From an uncultured Flavobacteriales bacterium (GTDB taxonomy: Bacteria; Bacteroidota; Bacteroidia; Flavobacteriales; Crocinitomicaceae): DNA of 64,000 nucleotides. The stretch covers positions 1 to 64,000 of the forward strand of contig CAMLFH010000009.1 of assembly GCA_946479285.1 (NCBI GenBank), read 5' to 3'. Positions 32,693 through 43,551 of the stretch are shown one piece after another. Every line of letters begins with the position of its first letter. Position 1 is the first letter of the stretch. The notes under the pieces are model-generated. The model did not search any database and had not been told where the DNA came from. It was given only the letters and a program-made list of their open reading frames with translations. Position numbers and translations under genes: made by a program.

Positions 32693-34429
32693 TTAAAGCA
32701 CATATGATGCTGTTTTCTTTCTCAGTATTTGATCGGGTCCCATGTATTCCATTCTAACGATTACAATTGTTCCGGGTTTTCCTTGTCTTAATAACCGCGA
32801 TCCTGCATCTGAAATTTGATTTCCCTTTCCTTTTTCAGGTTTTGGTGCACTGCTTAAACTCAATTCCCAATTCAAAATACTGAATTTCGCATCTAAAGGA
32901 CTGTTTTTGTAACGTGAAAACAAGTTCTTTTCCGAAGGTGAGATTTTCCCTCCTTCTTCCACCGCACCAAAGAAAAACTCCGGATTTGGAAGAGTCATTA
33001 TTCGGAATGAATAAGTTCCCAATTTCACTTTTTTCTTCGAAAGAGAGTTCACTCCGTAAATATCGATGGATGCAGTTTTACCACTGGTTGTTACTTTTGC
33101 AATTTGCTGGTTTCCGGACTTCGTCAATGAAATACCATTTCCAGTCAAAATCGTTTGGTCATAGCCTGAAGCAACTCCTTCAACTATATTGCTATATCCT
33201 TTGTACAAAACATTCAACTGCGGCAATGAAATTGTCCCTTGCGGTTTCACGATTTTGATCGTATGCGACCAATTTTCTGTTTTCACCAATCCGGATTTAT
33301 TCTTGATTGAAACCGTACCTGTCATCACCTGTTCACTTCCGGTTCCGATTCTCGTTTTAATGACTCCTTTACCTCCGGTTCCTTTGAAAGAAGTTCCGTT
33401 ATAATTAACCGTTGGTTGATTATCCGAATCAAAAGCAGCCATCATTACATTCAATTCCACATCGTCGCCGGTATTGGCAAAAGAAGGTCCGTAAGCCAAA
33501 CCAACAATGCTGTTGAAGGAATACTCTCCTACCGAAACTTTCGATTTCAAGTGAGACAATGCAAGCGCTCGTGCTGAAAGAACATCCTGCTGCATAGAGG
33601 ACAAGGAAGCCAAAGCTGCTACAAGCGGTGCATGATCAAATGTTTTTCCAATCCAGTGAACTCCTTCCATGTCGTTTTGTGTAACCCGCTCCTGTTTGGT
33701 CAAATTCATGTAAATAGAGGAAAGAATTTCCTCGTCGTCCCGCAAATTTGCCTTGGAGGAAAGCAACATCTTTTTCACCTGTTTACGGAGGTCCTGGTTA
33801 TTTTTAAATGTATTAATGGCTTTAGGTTTGATGGAATAAGTCTTATTTCCTTCCTGATAAGTTCCCATTGTCTGAATGAGTTTCGAACGAAATCCATTGT
33901 AATCATCCCAGATCTGCTTTCCTTTTGCCGTCGGATTCCTGATATCATCACCAATCAAAATGTGCATCGGAATGTCGTATTGGTCTTTTGCCTCAACAGC
34001 CATCAGGTTCATTCGTGCAGGTCTACAACCGCTTCCCTTTTCCCAAAGGATTGTTTCCTTGTCTTCCGGCTTTAATGTAGATACTTCTTCACCGGATTCC
34101 TTCAATAATTCCATCTTCACCTGGTCGATTTCATGAATAACACTCGCTGAAAGTTTATCCACCTCCTGCATCTGCTTCATCACTTTTTTCAATTTCCGGA
34201 GCTTTTCCGCATTTTCTTTTCCGTTCGTTGTAGAAATTTCGGCGGACACATCGGAAATAAACTCAGATCCGCGATCAACCTGCATTCCATTTGATTTCTG
34301 GATATTATCTTCAATTGCTACAAAAGCGTCCAGGATTGTTTTTGATACGTTCAATGCTAAAAGAGCAGTCAACACTAAGTACATCATTCCAATCATCTTT
34401 TGTCTCGGGGTTTCTTTTCCTCCTGCCAT
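32693..34429 (-). CDS. second GldM-like T9SS/gliding motor protein
   Basis: This 578-residue paralogue of the GldM encoded at 36718-38457 has nearly the same length. The first 28 residues, covering the cytoplasmic start and the single membrane helix (MIGMMYLVLTALLALNVSK), are identical to the paralogue's. GldM/PorM couples the inner-membrane motor GldL to the outer-membrane GldK-GldN ring through a long periplasmic rod of four domains. The periplasmic part has diverged more, especially near the C-terminus. It is the last gene of the locus, in its own unit between terminators at 34493 and 32640. It could form an alternative rod or a mixed dimer with GldM. Confidence 0.88.
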   Translation of the reverse strand: MAGGKETPRQKMIGMMYLVLTALLALNVSKTILDAFVAIEDNIQKSNGMQVDRGSEFISDVSAEISTTNGKENAEKLRKLKKVMKQMQEVDKLSASVIHEIDQVKMELLKESGEEVSTLKPEDKETILWEKGSGCRPARMNLMAVEAKDQYDIPMHILIGDDIRNPTAKGKQIWDDYNGFRSKLIQTMGTYQEGNKTYSIKPKAINTFKNNQDLRKQVKKMLLSSKANLRDDEEILSSIYMNLTKQERVTQNDMEGVHWIGKTFDHAPLVAALASLSSMQQDVLSARALALSHLKSKVSVGEYSFNSIVGLAYGPSFANTGDDVELNVMMAAFDSDNQPTVNYNGTSFKGTGGKGVIKTRIGTGSEQVMTGTVSIKNKSGLVKTENWSHTIKIVKPQGTISLPQLNVLYKGYSNIVEGVASGYDQTILTGNGISLTKSGNQQIAKVTTSGKTASIDIYGVNSLSKKKVKLGTYSFRIMTLPNPEFFFGAVEEGGKISPSEKNLFSRYKNSPLDAKFSILNWELSLSSAPKPEKGKGNQISDAGSRLLRQGKPGTIVIVRMEYMGPDQILRKKTASYVL

Positions 34430-34492
34430 GATTTAAATTTTTAAGGGTTATACCAATCGAATGTGATTTCTTCAATTAGTAACAAAGAGGTC

Positions 34493-34529
34493 CAAAAAAA
34501 ATCCCGGCCTCACAAAGTGAAAGCCGGGA
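34493..34529 (-). terminator. terminator between the second gldN and the second gldM
   Basis: TCCCGGC pairs with GCCGGGA and an inner TCAC pairs with GTGA. On the minus strand it is followed by eight or more T. Confidence 0.88.
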
Positions 34530-34549
34530 CAACATTGAACTATTCGTTC

Positions 34550-35548
34550 TTAAAAATTCCAAACATCTTGTTCAAACGTTCGGATATTCTCTATAATATC
34601 TGCAGATTCCTGTAAGGCATCCACTCCTGTTCGATAACTGTCGATGGATCTGTCAAACACATTGCTTTCTTTGTAAACCGTACTCGAAAACCGGCGTTTC
34701 CAAAATAAATCGTCGAAACTCATCCATTGAGCATCATTCTTTTCATTGTACACATAATAATTCGTAAGCAGGTATCTGAGGTGCGGAAAATAAATCCAGA
34801 ATTTGGTTTCCATTCCAGAAATCATTTTCTCACCGTTGGGTCCCGTTTCTTCTTTCAGAACGACCGGAGCAATTCCCATAATACGGACATCCATCACTGA
34901 ACGTTCCTTATCGAAGAACCAGTCTTCCTTGATCCGATACTTGACAATGTCTTTCGAATCGATCCAAAAAGTATCCCGGTCGTAATAAACATATTCTTCT
35001 ATCCCATTTACAATTCTGGTAGAATCCTGACCGTCCCAGGTAGATCTTGGCTGATCTGATTCGGGGCCTAGTTTTCCCAAATAATAGAACACTTCATTTC
35101 TGAATACAGAATCATTGCAATAATTTCCGCCGGCTTTTGGTGCAATCGGGTATTTGAACTGATCTCCGTCTATCATATCGAACTGGTAGGGATTGTATGA
35201 TGAGAACAGTTTCAGTTCTCCCTGGATAATGTGATGCCTCAGAATTGTCCACAATGACCAGCAATTGGTGTTTCTCACATATTGCCCGGATGGAGTATGG
35301 TAATCAAAAGGATAGTATAAGGGATGATTGATTTTCTCCCTGAGATCGATTTCGCGCCAAACGCGTTTGCTCCATACCACATCGGCTTCGCGAATATACT
35401 CGTAAGGGACAGTTCTTTTGGTTAAGACATGTTCTTTCACATACGGATAATCCAAAGTGGGTGTTGAAGAAATAAAACTGGTTGGTTCGCATTGCGCATT
35501 CACATCATGAATTGCTGCAAGAAATAAGAAAAAGGTAATTTTTTTCAT
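34550..35548 (-). CDS. second GldN-like T9SS/gliding protein
   Basis: This 332-residue protein has a signal peptide (cleavage near VNAQ, residue 19). It aligns along its whole length with the GldN at 35677, sharing READVVWS, HTPSGQYVRN, MRHHI/LRHHI, DGDQFKYP, RIKEDWFFDKERSV and the ending FEHDVWNF/FEQDVWNF. GldN/PorN forms the periplasmic ring with GldK at the outer membrane. This copy has cysteines (QCEPT, NTNCWS, NYCND) that the first copy lacks, while the first has one in FPHCRY that this one lacks. F. johnsoniae also has a gldN paralogue, gldO, next to gldN; this may be its equivalent. Confidence 0.88.
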   Translation of the reverse strand: MKKITFFLFLAAIHDVNAQCEPTSFISSTPTLDYPYVKEHVLTKRTVPYEYIREADVVWSKRVWREIDLREKINHPLYYPFDYHTPSGQYVRNTNCWSLWTILRHHIIQGELKLFSSYNPYQFDMIDGDQFKYPIAPKAGGNYCNDSVFRNEVFYYLGKLGPESDQPRSTWDGQDSTRIVNGIEEYVYYDRDTFWIDSKDIVKYRIKEDWFFDKERSVMDVRIMGIAPVVLKEETGPNGEKMISGMETKFWIYFPHLRYLLTNYYVYNEKNDAQWMSFDDLFWKRRFSSTVYKESNVFDRSIDSYRTGVDALQESADIIENIRTFEQDVWNF

Positions 35549-35616
35549 GGCCTGGGTTTTTCAAATAGCGAAAAAACCGGGCATTGGTTACAGTTGGATT
35601 TGAGGTAGTTATAAAC

Positions 35617-35657
35617 AAAAACCCCGACGCCCTGACAGTATCGTCAGGGGTCGGGGT
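35617..35657 (-). terminator. terminator between gldN and the second gldN
   Basis: It is a long hairpin: ACCCCGAC pairs with GTCGGGGT, and an inner CCTGAC pairs with GTCAGG. On the minus strand it is followed by TTTTTG. Confidence 0.88.
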
Positions 35658-35676
35658 CCGTTATTTTTTGATTCAA

Positions 35677-36687
35677 TTAGAAGTTCCAAACATCATGTTC
35701 GAAATTTCTAATTTCTTCTGTAATCTTTTCAGATTCCATTAGTGCATCTACACCTGTTTTATAACTGTCGATCTCACGATCAAACACGTTACTTTCACGG
35801 TAGATAGTACTAGTAAAGCGACGTTGCCAGAACAAGTCATCAAAACTCTGCCATTGGGCATCATTCTTCTCATTGTATACAAAGTAGTTAGCTAAAATGT
35901 AACGGCAATGAGGGAAATACAACCAAAACTTCTCATCCATTCCTGTGATGTTCTTTCCACCTGTAGGCGATTCTTCTTCTCTATATACAACAGGAGCAAT
36001 TCCCAGGATACGTACATCAAGTACAGATCTTTCCTTATCAAAGAACCAATCTTCTTTGATTCGGTATTGTACAATATTTTCAGAATCAATCCAAAGGGTA
36101 TCAGCCGGTGGATATTTGAAAGTGATTGTCCCATCAGGAAGGGTGATTTCAATTGGATCTCCAAACTCATTTGTTAATGGAACATCACTTTGAGGACCTA
36201 ATTTTCCCATATAATAGAACACCTTATCGCGAAATAAAGAATCTGTAAAGTAATTCTTACCTGCTTCAGGTACTACCGGGTATTTGAATTGATCCCCGTC
36301 TAACATATCATACTGATATGGATTATACGGTGAAAACACTTTCAAATCTCCGTTGATGATATGATGACGCATGATTGTCCACAAAGACCAGCGGCTAGTA
36401 TTTCTTACATACTGTCCGGATGGAGTGTGTTTATCAAACGGCAAATAAATCGTGTGATTCATTTTCTCACGCATATCGATCATACGCCAAACACGATGAC
36501 TCCAGACTACATCAGCTTCACGAACAAACTCATACGGGATCATTCTTTTGGTAGGTATATGTTCTGTCATATACACCCCATCAATGACATCCGCCTGAGG
36601 AACATTCACTGGCCCACCATTGATCTCCTGTGCGTTCGTTAACAACGAACCAGCAAACAAGGTACTTAATAGAACTAAACGTTTCAT
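35677..36687 (-). CDS. gldN: gliding motility/T9SS periplasmic ring protein GldN
   Basis: This 336-residue protein has a signal peptide (MKRLVLLSTLFAGSLLTNAQ). GldN (PorN) binds GldK and contacts the GldM rod. It has the same conserved blocks as its paralogue. It starts 30 nt after gldM, in the usual gldKLMN order, and closes the operon at the terminator at 35617. The ATG at 36687 begins the signal peptide; a GTG three codons upstream is less likely. Confidence 0.93.
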   Translation of the reverse strand: MKRLVLLSTLFAGSLLTNAQEINGGPVNVPQADVIDGVYMTEHIPTKRMIPYEFVREADVVWSHRVWRMIDMREKMNHTIYLPFDKHTPSGQYVRNTSRWSLWTIMRHHIINGDLKVFSPYNPYQYDMLDGDQFKYPVVPEAGKNYFTDSLFRDKVFYYMGKLGPQSDVPLTNEFGDPIEITLPDGTITFKYPPADTLWIDSENIVQYRIKEDWFFDKERSVLDVRILGIAPVVYREEESPTGGKNITGMDEKFWLYFPHCRYILANYFVYNEKNDAQWQSFDDLFWQRRFTSTIYRESNVFDREIDSYKTGVDALMESEKITEEIRNFEHDVWNF

Positions 36688-36717
36688 GATTGACACTCTA
36701 TTATTTGTTATTTTTTA

Positions 36718-38457
<1,740 letters not shown>

Positions 38458-38518
38458 GACTTCTAAATTTTGTTATTTACTTGTTAGTAATAAATTAATA
38501 AAGTTTTCTATTGACGAA

Positions 38519-39340
38519 TTAGTCTCTAGAAATTGTCATAGCTTTCAACATGTTACCATAAACTGCATTCAAGTCAGTTAAGTTTCTGGATAACATTGCC
38601 ATATTTTCTTTGTACAGACGAGTATCTTCAGCTGAATCAGATAAGTTCTTCATCATTTCAGTTACCTGACCCTGGAATTTCTCAGTAGCTTCCAAATGAG
38701 CAGAAGATCCTTTCAATTGTAATTCATAAACGTTGTTCAAAGCAGCCAGGTTCTTAGAAACTTTTTGCATTTGCTCACCGAACGATTCACCTTCCTGAGT
38801 ATTTGAAGTCATTCCTGAAATAGAAACTGATGCTCTTTCATAAGCTTCAGATAAAGAAGATACTTTATCAGACGCTGCCTGTAATGAAGAAACATAAGAG
38901 TCAGTTGCCGCTGCTGCAGATGTTACACCTTTCAATTGAGAAGCATTTTCACCTAACTGACGCATTCCGTCTCCTAAACGCTCCAATAATTGACCGTCAA
39001 TTTTAGCTTCCTCCAACATTTTGTCTAAGTGCTCAGTAATTCCAGTACCTCCGGAATTCTTTCCTCTTCCTCCTGCTGCAGGTAAAGCATCGTGATCTAA
39101 ATCATCACTGTGTGCAAATGCCAATTCAGGATAAACAAGTTCCCAATTTGGATCTTCATGAATCGGTTCAAATGCCGAGAAAATGAAAATGATTGCCTCC
39201 ATCAACAAACCAACGGTAAGCATAAGACTCGCTCCTGGTAAGTGCTCAATTTTAAATAATGCTCCAACGATTACGATTGCCGCTCCGAAACCGTATAATT
39301 TCGACATAAACTTTTTCCATCCTTTACTTCCTGGTTTCAT
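38519..39340 (-). CDS. gldL: gliding motility/T9SS inner-membrane motor protein GldL
   Basis: This 273-residue protein has two membrane helices (about residues 15-30 and 36-57) and a long cytoplasmic tail with coiled-coil character. Known motor residues in GldL include glutamates in the second helix. Here Glu48 (GLLMEAIIF) and Glu58 (SAFEP) occupy that place, and Lys30 is at the end of the first helix. GldL is thought to form a pentamer around the GldM dimer and use proton flow to rotate. It lies 58 nt after gldK in the conserved operon. Confidence 0.94.
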   Translation of the reverse strand: MKPGSKGWKKFMSKLYGFGAAIVIVGALFKIEHLPGASLMLTVGLLMEAIIFIFSAFEPIHEDPNWELVYPELAFAHSDDLDHDALPAAGGRGKNSGGTGITEHLDKMLEEAKIDGQLLERLGDGMRQLGENASQLKGVTSAAAATDSYVSSLQAASDKVSSLSEAYERASVSISGMTSNTQEGESFGEQMQKVSKNLAALNNVYELQLKGSSAHLEATEKFQGQVTEMMKNLSDSAEDTRLYKENMAMLSRNLTDLNAVYGNMLKAMTISRD

Positions 39341-39398
39341 AGTTTTCTTTGTTTTTTAGGTTTAACCAAATTTATTGTTTTGTAATTGTTTGTTATTC

Positions 39399-40943
39399 CT
39401 AGCGAAGTTGGATATCGCTACGAATTTCTTCACCACCCTCTTTCGAGAATTCACGTCCACCGCGACCTAAGTGTGTAGCCACATTTCGGAATCCGACGTA
39501 CGATTTAGCCGTATCTTGGTACTCGTATGTACGAGTTGAAGTTTGCAGGTAATACCCAACATCTTTCCAGGAACCACCGCGGATAACTTTACGTTTCATT
39601 GCTGGCGGATCCCAGTCCATTGCATCATATCTGTATTCAGTATTCAAATCATGAGAGAACTCATACATTGCTTCATCGTAAGCTGTCTCACACCATTCTG
39701 AAACGTTACCGGCCATACAATAAAGCCCCCATCCGTTCGGGTTGTAAGAATATGCTTTTACTGTGTGGAAACCACCGTCCTCAAAGTAACGACCTCTCAT
39801 TGGCTTAAAGTTACCCAGGAAACACCCACTCTGGTTACGGATATATGGACCTCCCCAAGGATATGGCGAGTTATTCAAATCTCCGCGAGCTGCTCTTTCC
39901 CATTCTGCTTCAGTTGGCAAACGGAAATCATTCACGAACAAATCTCCCATTGCAAGCAACCAGCTGTTCAACAACTGAGTTCTCCAGATAGAGAAAGCTT
40001 TTGCCTGTACCCATGTAATACCGATAACAGGATAGTTATCATAAGCCGGGTGCCAGAAATACATATTCGTCATTGGATCGTGGAATGAGTAAGTAAAGTC
40101 ACGAACCCAAACCAAAGTATCCGGATACACGTTGATCTCTTCATCAATGATGAATCGCTGACGATTCTCATGACCACGAAGACCCGTACTCTGACCTTTT
40201 TTATTGAAATAACTCAAATCCTTATCCAAACCTTGAGGCTCTTCCGTAAACGGATGCGGAGGCGTGTTTAGGTCACGGTGTTCCGGACTAATCTCATTAC
40301 CTTCCTTATCCACACCATTGTGAACGATCTCAATACGACCTCTGTTAGCTGCTTCTCTTAAGTCGATCCAGTAATACTTGAAATTCAACTTTCGAGTATC
40401 AAATTGGCGACGTTTGTAGAAACGCTCCGGCTGCGGATAATACATATCTGCTAACAATGGCATCAATTCCGGGTCATCATAAGAAAAACGACGATCCCAG
40501 TTCAATGAGAATTGCGCGCGATTGACATCACGGTCAGACGGTTCGAATTCAACCATCTCCAAAGCACCTTCATCAAAGTACATGTCTTTGTAGTCGATGT
40601 AGCGGGATGATTCTTCGTCTTCCTCCAATCCGGAATAAATACGCTCACGAGCCATTGAATCTCTTACCCAATCCACGAATTGACGATACTCGTTATTCGT
40701 GATCTCGGTTTGATCAATGTAAAAAGCCTGGACAGAAACCGTCTTTGCACGTGTTTGGTGCAAGAAAGGAACATCCTGGTCATTTTCCCCCATGATGTAG
40801 GAACCTGATGGAATATAAACCATTCCAAGAGGAATCTCAGGATGGTAGATTGGGCGGCCCGGTGAACCCATCAAGTGGCCACTACGCGAGCTACAAGAGG
40901 CAATTAAAGCCCCAATTAAACCGATAAACAACAGTTTTTTCAT
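39399..40943 (-). CDS. gldK: gliding motility/T9SS outer-membrane lipoprotein GldK
   Basis: This 514-residue lipoprotein has a signal peptide and lipobox IASC (Cys17). It has a SUMF1/FGE-type fold: GMVYIPSGSYIMGEN near residue 40, FRLPTEAEWERAARG near 345, GLYCMAGNVSEW near 415 and RKVIRGGSW near 460. GldK/PorK forms the ring with GldN below the outer-membrane SprA channel. The fold has lost enzyme function in this family as far as known. It begins the gldKLMN operon, 113 nt after the PorP/SprF-type gene. Confidence 0.95.
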   Translation of the reverse strand: MKKLLFIGLIGALIASCSSRSGHLMGSPGRPIYHPEIPLGMVYIPSGSYIMGENDQDVPFLHQTRAKTVSVQAFYIDQTEITNNEYRQFVDWVRDSMARERIYSGLEEDEESSRYIDYKDMYFDEGALEMVEFEPSDRDVNRAQFSLNWDRRFSYDDPELMPLLADMYYPQPERFYKRRQFDTRKLNFKYYWIDLREAANRGRIEIVHNGVDKEGNEISPEHRDLNTPPHPFTEEPQGLDKDLSYFNKKGQSTGLRGHENRQRFIIDEEINVYPDTLVWVRDFTYSFHDPMTNMYFWHPAYDNYPVIGITWVQAKAFSIWRTQLLNSWLLAMGDLFVNDFRLPTEAEWERAARGDLNNSPYPWGGPYIRNQSGCFLGNFKPMRGRYFEDGGFHTVKAYSYNPNGWGLYCMAGNVSEWCETAYDEAMYEFSHDLNTEYRYDAMDWDPPAMKRKVIRGGSWKDVGYYLQTSTRTYEYQDTAKSYVGFRNVATHLGRGGREFSKEGGEEIRSDIQLR

Positions 40944-41027
40944 TCTAGTTCAATTTTACAGTTCCGGATTTATCGTTAACATTCTACAGGATCAATTTGC
41001 GATATAACGGAATCGAATAAAAAATGG

Positions 41028-41043
41028 TTACAAAGATTTGTAA
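41028..41043. repeat. TTACAAA palindrome between the PorP/SprF-type gene and gldK
   Basis: TTACAAA and TTTGTAA flank two bases. On the minus strand it is followed 4 nt later by TTTTTT. It may be a weak terminator or part of a gldK promoter; neither is certain. Confidence 0.35.
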
Positions 41044-41056
41044 TTTTTTTTTGATT

Positions 41057-42034
41057 TTACAACCATTTAGGGTGATGTGCTTTTGTAATTGGTATAATTG
41101 GAATATAACAAAACTTAAGCGCAATCTCATGAGTACCGTTGGAAATCTTTGATAATCTACCAACTGTGATATCATAAGAGTATCCTACCCACATAAAGTA
41201 TCTTCCTTTTCCACTGGATAATGTTTTATCAAATGGTCTCCATCCCAACAATACGGAAATCGCATCACTGTTTCTGAATCCAAGACCTCCATAAAGGAAA
41301 CCTTTAAAGATGTATCGTGCATTAATATTTGCTGAATACTTGCGCAAATCCGTTTGTAATGTTGCCTGAACATCTAAATCCCCAGGACCAATAGCTTTGA
41401 AAGTGTAACCTCCCATTGCATAGTAGTGACGAGCCAAGTCATAAGGAACAGTACCCGTACTGCTTCCCAAAGGGAATTGACTTGTCAGATTCAATGCAGA
41501 AGCCTGTAAGTGTGTGGATGAAATTCCTGCAAACCAGTTTTGAGCACGGTAATAAATACCAAAATTCACATCAAATGTAATTGCGGAACTTGCACCGGGA
41601 AAAGTGGGGTCAATTTGTGTCTGTGGACCGATCCATGTTGGATTCATACCAAAGTTCACCATTCCGACACCTACTCCAAGACCAAGCTTACCGTTTCCAA
41701 GAGTCAAATGATGCGAGTAATTCAACATCACGTTATTCTGTCTGTTAAAACCGATTGCATCGTGTGTGAAGTTCAAACCAAATCCACCGGTCCACTTACC
41801 AAAGCTTTCCATGTTTATCTCAGCATTAAAGACAACGGAATTCGGTGCTCCATTTACTTTATCCCATTGATTGCGATAAATTAAATTTCCACACAACCCT
41901 TCTTCAATACCAGTAGCACCCGGGTTGATGGCGAACTTATTGTAGATAAAATGTGTCAATGCAATATCTTGCTGAGCAGAAGCTCCGAAAGAACACAACA
42001 CAAACGCTGATAAGATACGTAACGTTTTATTCAT
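41057..42034 (-). CDS. PorP/SprF-family T9SS outer-membrane protein
   Basis: This 325-residue protein has a signal peptide (CSFGASAQ, cleavage near residue 21). The opening QQDIALTHFIYNKFAINPGATG is typical of the PorP/SprF family, followed by a predicted beta-barrel with GGLGFR-type strands. PorP in Porphyromonas is encoded directly before porKLMN, and this gene occupies the same place before gldK. The family anchors T9SS components or SprB-like adhesins at the outer membrane. Because Flavobacteriia carry many PorP/SprF copies, a symbol is not assigned. Confidence 0.88.
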   Translation of the reverse strand: MNKTLRILSAFVLCSFGASAQQDIALTHFIYNKFAINPGATGIEEGLCGNLIYRNQWDKVNGAPNSVVFNAEINMESFGKWTGGFGLNFTHDAIGFNRQNNVMLNYSHHLTLGNGKLGLGVGVGMVNFGMNPTWIGPQTQIDPTFPGASSAITFDVNFGIYYRAQNWFAGISSTHLQASALNLTSQFPLGSSTGTVPYDLARHYYAMGGYTFKAIGPGDLDVQATLQTDLRKYSANINARYIFKGFLYGGLGFRNSDAISVLLGWRPFDKTLSSGKGRYFMWVGYSYDITVGRLSKISNGTHEIALKFCYIPIIPITKAHHPKWL

Positions 42035-42222
42035 ATTAAAGGGTCCTAATTATGGTTTTAACATGTTTGGCTTTAACAAATTTTAGCCAATTGGCGACTA
42101 AAATAAGTATTTTTTGGAACAAACAAAATTTTTTAGTGCAATCAATTCATCTTTTCCACAATGAAATGTTGAAGAGATAAATATTTAACACAAGATCTTA
42201 TTACGGAACAATCGGTAAAAGG

Positions 42223-43380
42223 TTACCCTAACTTTTGATAGGTCTTCCACCACAAATTGGGTATATCACCATTTAATGCGTTGCTATACTGTGACTTATC
42301 GCAAGGAACCATGTGGTGTCTTTCGTATTTAATTCCTTCTTTCGGAGGATAAGGAACCTCCATCCACCAGCGCTCAGAACGATTACTGCGGTAAAAAACA
42401 AGGTCGTGATTTATTTCGTCTAAAAATACGGTAAACTTGGTATATTCTTTCTTTGAGCCAATCGGGAAGTCACCAACTCGCTGTGAATACCCATCAATAA
42501 AATACCAGATGATCTGTGCAATTTCCGCATGAGCACTTTCGGCAATATCTCCGGGCAATAAATTAAACAAACCGATGGAGGTTAATTTATCTGAGATCCC
42601 GGCATATTTTGCAAGCTGGCAAACATCCATGTTATCAAATCCGTTTGGCTGGGAAAAGTATTTGCCTTTGAAATCGGAAGCTTTGACAGACTGAAGATCG
42701 ATGCTCAATAAATCGGTATTTCGAAGTAATGGTTCGGCAATTCTGAAATCACCTTTAAACTCTCCCAAACGAATAGCATCAAAGAATAACTTATCGAAAA
42801 GATCGATTTCCGAAGCTTTCACCAAAGGTGTTTGGTAGCCGATCACAGAAAGGTTGAAAAGATAACAAGGCCGGTGCATCAATAGCTTGCTCACGTATGC
42901 ATCTTTACCAATCGGAAGTTCGGGATCGCCCAAATCGAGTTTCGAATCTATGTTCAGGACATTGATCAGCTGCTCCAACTCTTCGTAACCCTGGTACATT
43001 GCATAGGTTAGGTCCTGGGAACCTCCAACTACGATCGGAACAACCGATTTCTTTACCAATTCTGCTACAACCTGCCTCAGCGCGAAATAAGTATCCTCTA
43101 CTCTTTCTCCCGGCATTAGATTCCCCAAATCATAGATCTTGAATTTCCAATTGCTTCCGGGGAAAAATGTATTTAAATGACTTCTGAATCGATCATCCGT
43201 CTGTCCGTGTAAAGACAATTCGCCATTTCTGAATTCGGGAACATAAATGAGGGCAAGACCTGGCTGATCTATTTCAGGGAACCCGGATTCATCATTTCGA
43301 ACGATAAACTCGCCCAAAGATTCGGAAACGGGATTCTCGAGCCTGTTAACTGCGCTGAAATAAATAGATATATCCTTCAT
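42223..43380 (-). CDS. arginase/formimidoylglutamase-fold protein lacking metal ligands
   Basis: This 385-residue protein has a ureohydrolase fold, but the manganese-binding motifs are degenerate. The usual GGxHS motif reads GGSQD (119-123). The usual DAHxD motif reads IDSKLD (144-149), with lysine for histidine. The usual SxDxDxxDP motif reads SIDLQSVKASD (226-236), with Q for the second aspartate. A two-metal centre is therefore unlikely, and hydrolysis of arginine or formimidoylglutamate is doubtful. Annotation pipelines often name such proteins formimidoylglutamase. It lies between topA and the PorP/gldKLMN locus, with its own -7 element TATTTTTG at 43398. A binding or structural role is inference. 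Confidence 0.75.
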   Translation of the reverse strand: MKDISIYFSAVNRLENPVSESLGEFIVRNDESGFPEIDQPGLALIYVPEFRNGELSLHGQTDDRFRSHLNTFFPGSNWKFKIYDLGNLMPGERVEDTYFALRQVVAELVKKSVVPIVVGGSQDLTYAMYQGYEELEQLINVLNIDSKLDLGDPELPIGKDAYVSKLLMHRPCYLFNLSVIGYQTPLVKASEIDLFDKLFFDAIRLGEFKGDFRIAEPLLRNTDLLSIDLQSVKASDFKGKYFSQPNGFDNMDVCQLAKYAGISDKLTSIGLFNLLPGDIAESAHAEIAQIIWYFIDGYSQRVGDFPIGSKKEYTKFTVFLDEINHDLVFYRSNRSERWWMEVPYPPKEGIKYERHHMVPCDKSQYSNALNGDIPNLWWKTYQKLG

Positions 43381-43397
43381 TCTAAAATGCCTTTCGA

Positions 43398-43405
43398 CAA
43401 AAATA
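43398..43405 (-). promoter_or_regulatory. -7 promoter element (TATTTTTG) for the ureohydrolase-fold gene
   Basis: It matches TAnnTTTG and ends 17 nt before the ATG at 43380. Confidence 0.5.
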
Positions 43406-43486
43406 GCCGAATGAACATTCGAAGAAACAGGTGTTAGAATTAAGAATAAAGATTGAAAAGTTAATAACTCGAATAAGTGAAAAATG

Positions 43487-43529
43487 AAAAAGGTAACTTT
43501 CCCGAAGTTCCGGGACTCAGTTACCTTTT
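43487..43529 (-). terminator. terminator after topA
   Basis: AAAAGGTAACT (43487-43497) pairs with AGTTACCTTTT (43519-43529), and a second inner stem CCCG/CGGG lies between. The flanks are T-rich on the minus strand. Confidence 0.82.
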
Positions 43530-43551
43530 CTCATTCTATTTTCAAATATGT

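Noticed and set aside
34430..34549. Possible promoter for the second gldM (TTTG at about 34485)
   Set aside because: No acceptable TAnnTTTG at the right distance; only weak similarity.
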